Assembly: GCF_001373415.1 (NCBI RefSeq)
Contig: NZ_CDSE01000020.1
Span: 1-64,000 of the forward strand
Direction: 5' to 3'
Length of the DNA: 64,000 nt
Source: Paenibacillus dakarensis
Lineage (GTDB): Bacteria > Bacillota > Bacilli > Paenibacillales > Paenibacillaceae
Position numbers and translations under genes: made by a program. Positions 63,199-64,000 of the stretch are shown here, one piece after another. Under the pieces are notes generated by a model. The model saw nothing but the letters and a program-made list of their open reading frames with translations, was not told the DNA's origin and did not search any database. Numbering within the stretch: the first letter of the stretch is position 1; each line of letters begins with the position of its first letter.

Positions 63199-64000
63199 CT
63201 AGCAGCTGCATCCCATTTTTTCCTCGCCTTGAAAATCAATCTGTGTCGGGTAATCATTGTCGAAGCAGGCCAGACATAATCCACCCTTCGGGCTTTTCTC
63301 ATCATAGCCGCCGATGGCCGCAATCAAGCCCTCGGTACTGAGGAATGACAGTGAGTCCGCATTAATCTCCCTGCAAATCTCCTCCACACTTTTCTCGGAA
63401 GCGATAAGCTCCTTACGATTCGGTGTATCGATACCGTAGAAGCATGGATTTTTGAACGGCGGAGACGTGATTCGAACATGTACCTCGGAGGCTCCCGCTT
63501 CCCGCAGCAGATTCACGATCCGGCGGGACGTCGTTCCACGGACGATGGAATCATCAATCATCACAACGCGCTTGCCTTCTACAACCCGACGAACCGCGCT
63601 GAGCTTCATCTTAACGCCTTGTTCACGCAGCTCCTGGCTCGGCTGAATAAATGTCCGGCCCGTGTATTTATTCTTAATGAGTCCAAGCTCATAAGGAATG
63701 CCGGTCTGCTCTGCATATCCAATCGCAGCTGAAATGCTGGAGTCCGGAACACCTGTCACGACATCGGCATCAACGAACGATTCAAGAGCCATCCGGCTCC
63801 CCATACGCTTACGTGCCGAGTGCAGGTTCGACCCATTCAGGTCGCTGTCCGGGCGGGAGAAATAAATATATTCCATCGCACACAACGCTTTTGGGGCAGA
63901 CTCTGTATAACGGTCCTCATGCAGTCCGTTCCGGTCCAGCACGAGCAGCTCACCCGGTGCAATATCACGCACGGCTTCAGCTCCAATAACCTCCATCGCA
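63199..64000 (-). CDS. purF: Amidophosphoribosyltransferase, C-terminal part
   Basis: The window ends inside this gene; about 267 codons of the 3' part are visible with the stop at 63199. The phosphoribosyl-transferase domain contains VTGVPDSSISAAIGYAEQ, the PRPP loop VVMIDDSIVRGTTSRRIV and the conserved FYGIDTPNRKELIA. The C-terminal cysteines (CLACFDNDYP and the final CSC) fit the Fe-S cluster form of Bacillota enzymes. It catalyses the first step of purine synthesis. Confidence 0.94.
   Translation of the reverse strand, partial: AMEVIGAEAVRDIAPGELLVLDRNGLHEDRYTESAPKALCAMEYIYFSRPDSDLNGSNLHSARKRMGSRMALESFVDADVVTGVPDSSISAAIGYAEQTGIPYELGLIKNKYTGRTFIQPSQELREQGVKMKLSAVRRVVEGKRVVMIDDSIVRGTTSRRIVNLLREAGASEVHVRITSPPFKNPCFYGIDTPNRKELIASEKSVEEICREINADSLSFLSTEGLIAAIGGYDEKSPKGGLCLACFDNDYPTQIDFQGEEKMGCSC

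Overview
The window looks like chromosomal DNA of a Paenibacillus-type member of the Bacillota. This rests on the gene families seen: two large membrane-bound AraC regulators next to carbohydrate ABC transporters, a DUF4091 protein, S-layer-homology (SLH) surface proteins, a FIMAH-domain protein, YerB- and YerC-like proteins, and a purF-M-N-H-D cluster. Shine-Dalgarno sites are strong and GC content is moderate. I found no rRNA, tRNA or CRISPR array.

Layout. 1-75 is the start of a 2-oxoacid:acceptor oxidoreductase gene with an FNR-like box upstream. 371-7708 is a carbohydrate-uptake locus: sensor-regulator, binding lipoprotein, two permeases, DUF4091 protein. 7920-8585 is an AT-rich HAD phosphatase gene. 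8866-16670 is a second uptake locus: a regulator, then a convergent binding protein and two permeases, and a divergent secreted beta-helix (pectate-lyase-like) protein. Neither locus encodes an ABC ATPase, so both probably use a shared one from elsewhere. 16875-28055 is a mosaic of single genes: a GNAT-like protein, remnants of an oxidoreductase and an AraC regulator, threonine synthase, a YcaQ-like protein, a methyltransferase, a frameshifted SLH subtilase, a tRNA-dihydrouridine synthase and small secreted proteins.

28164-31829 encodes a heterodimeric ABC exporter of the BmrC/BmrD (YheI/YheH) type. It is preceded by a promoter, a short leader ORF and a hairpin containing the leader start codon, which I regard as the best candidate regulatory system in the window. 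31888-39000 is a decaying accessory stretch: ABC exporter remnant, truncated AlaX, beta-propeller FIMAH protein, a partial dus copy cut by a broken IS3 element, and a glucosaminidase-SLH protein.

39115-57845 is mostly core and housekeeping: rlmD, dgkB, a CbiX-like gene, yerC, corA, pit with its DUF47 partner, a yerB-like gene, doxX with two FNR-like boxes, hydrolases, ilvA, a 31-residue basic peptide, an MhqD-like hydrolase behind a perfect palindrome, and a binding protein plus serine hydrolase pair. 58054-64000 carries the late purine biosynthesis genes purD, purH, purN, purM and purF (partial), all on the minus strand.

All calls come from reading the sequence by eye with family knowledge. 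No database search was run.
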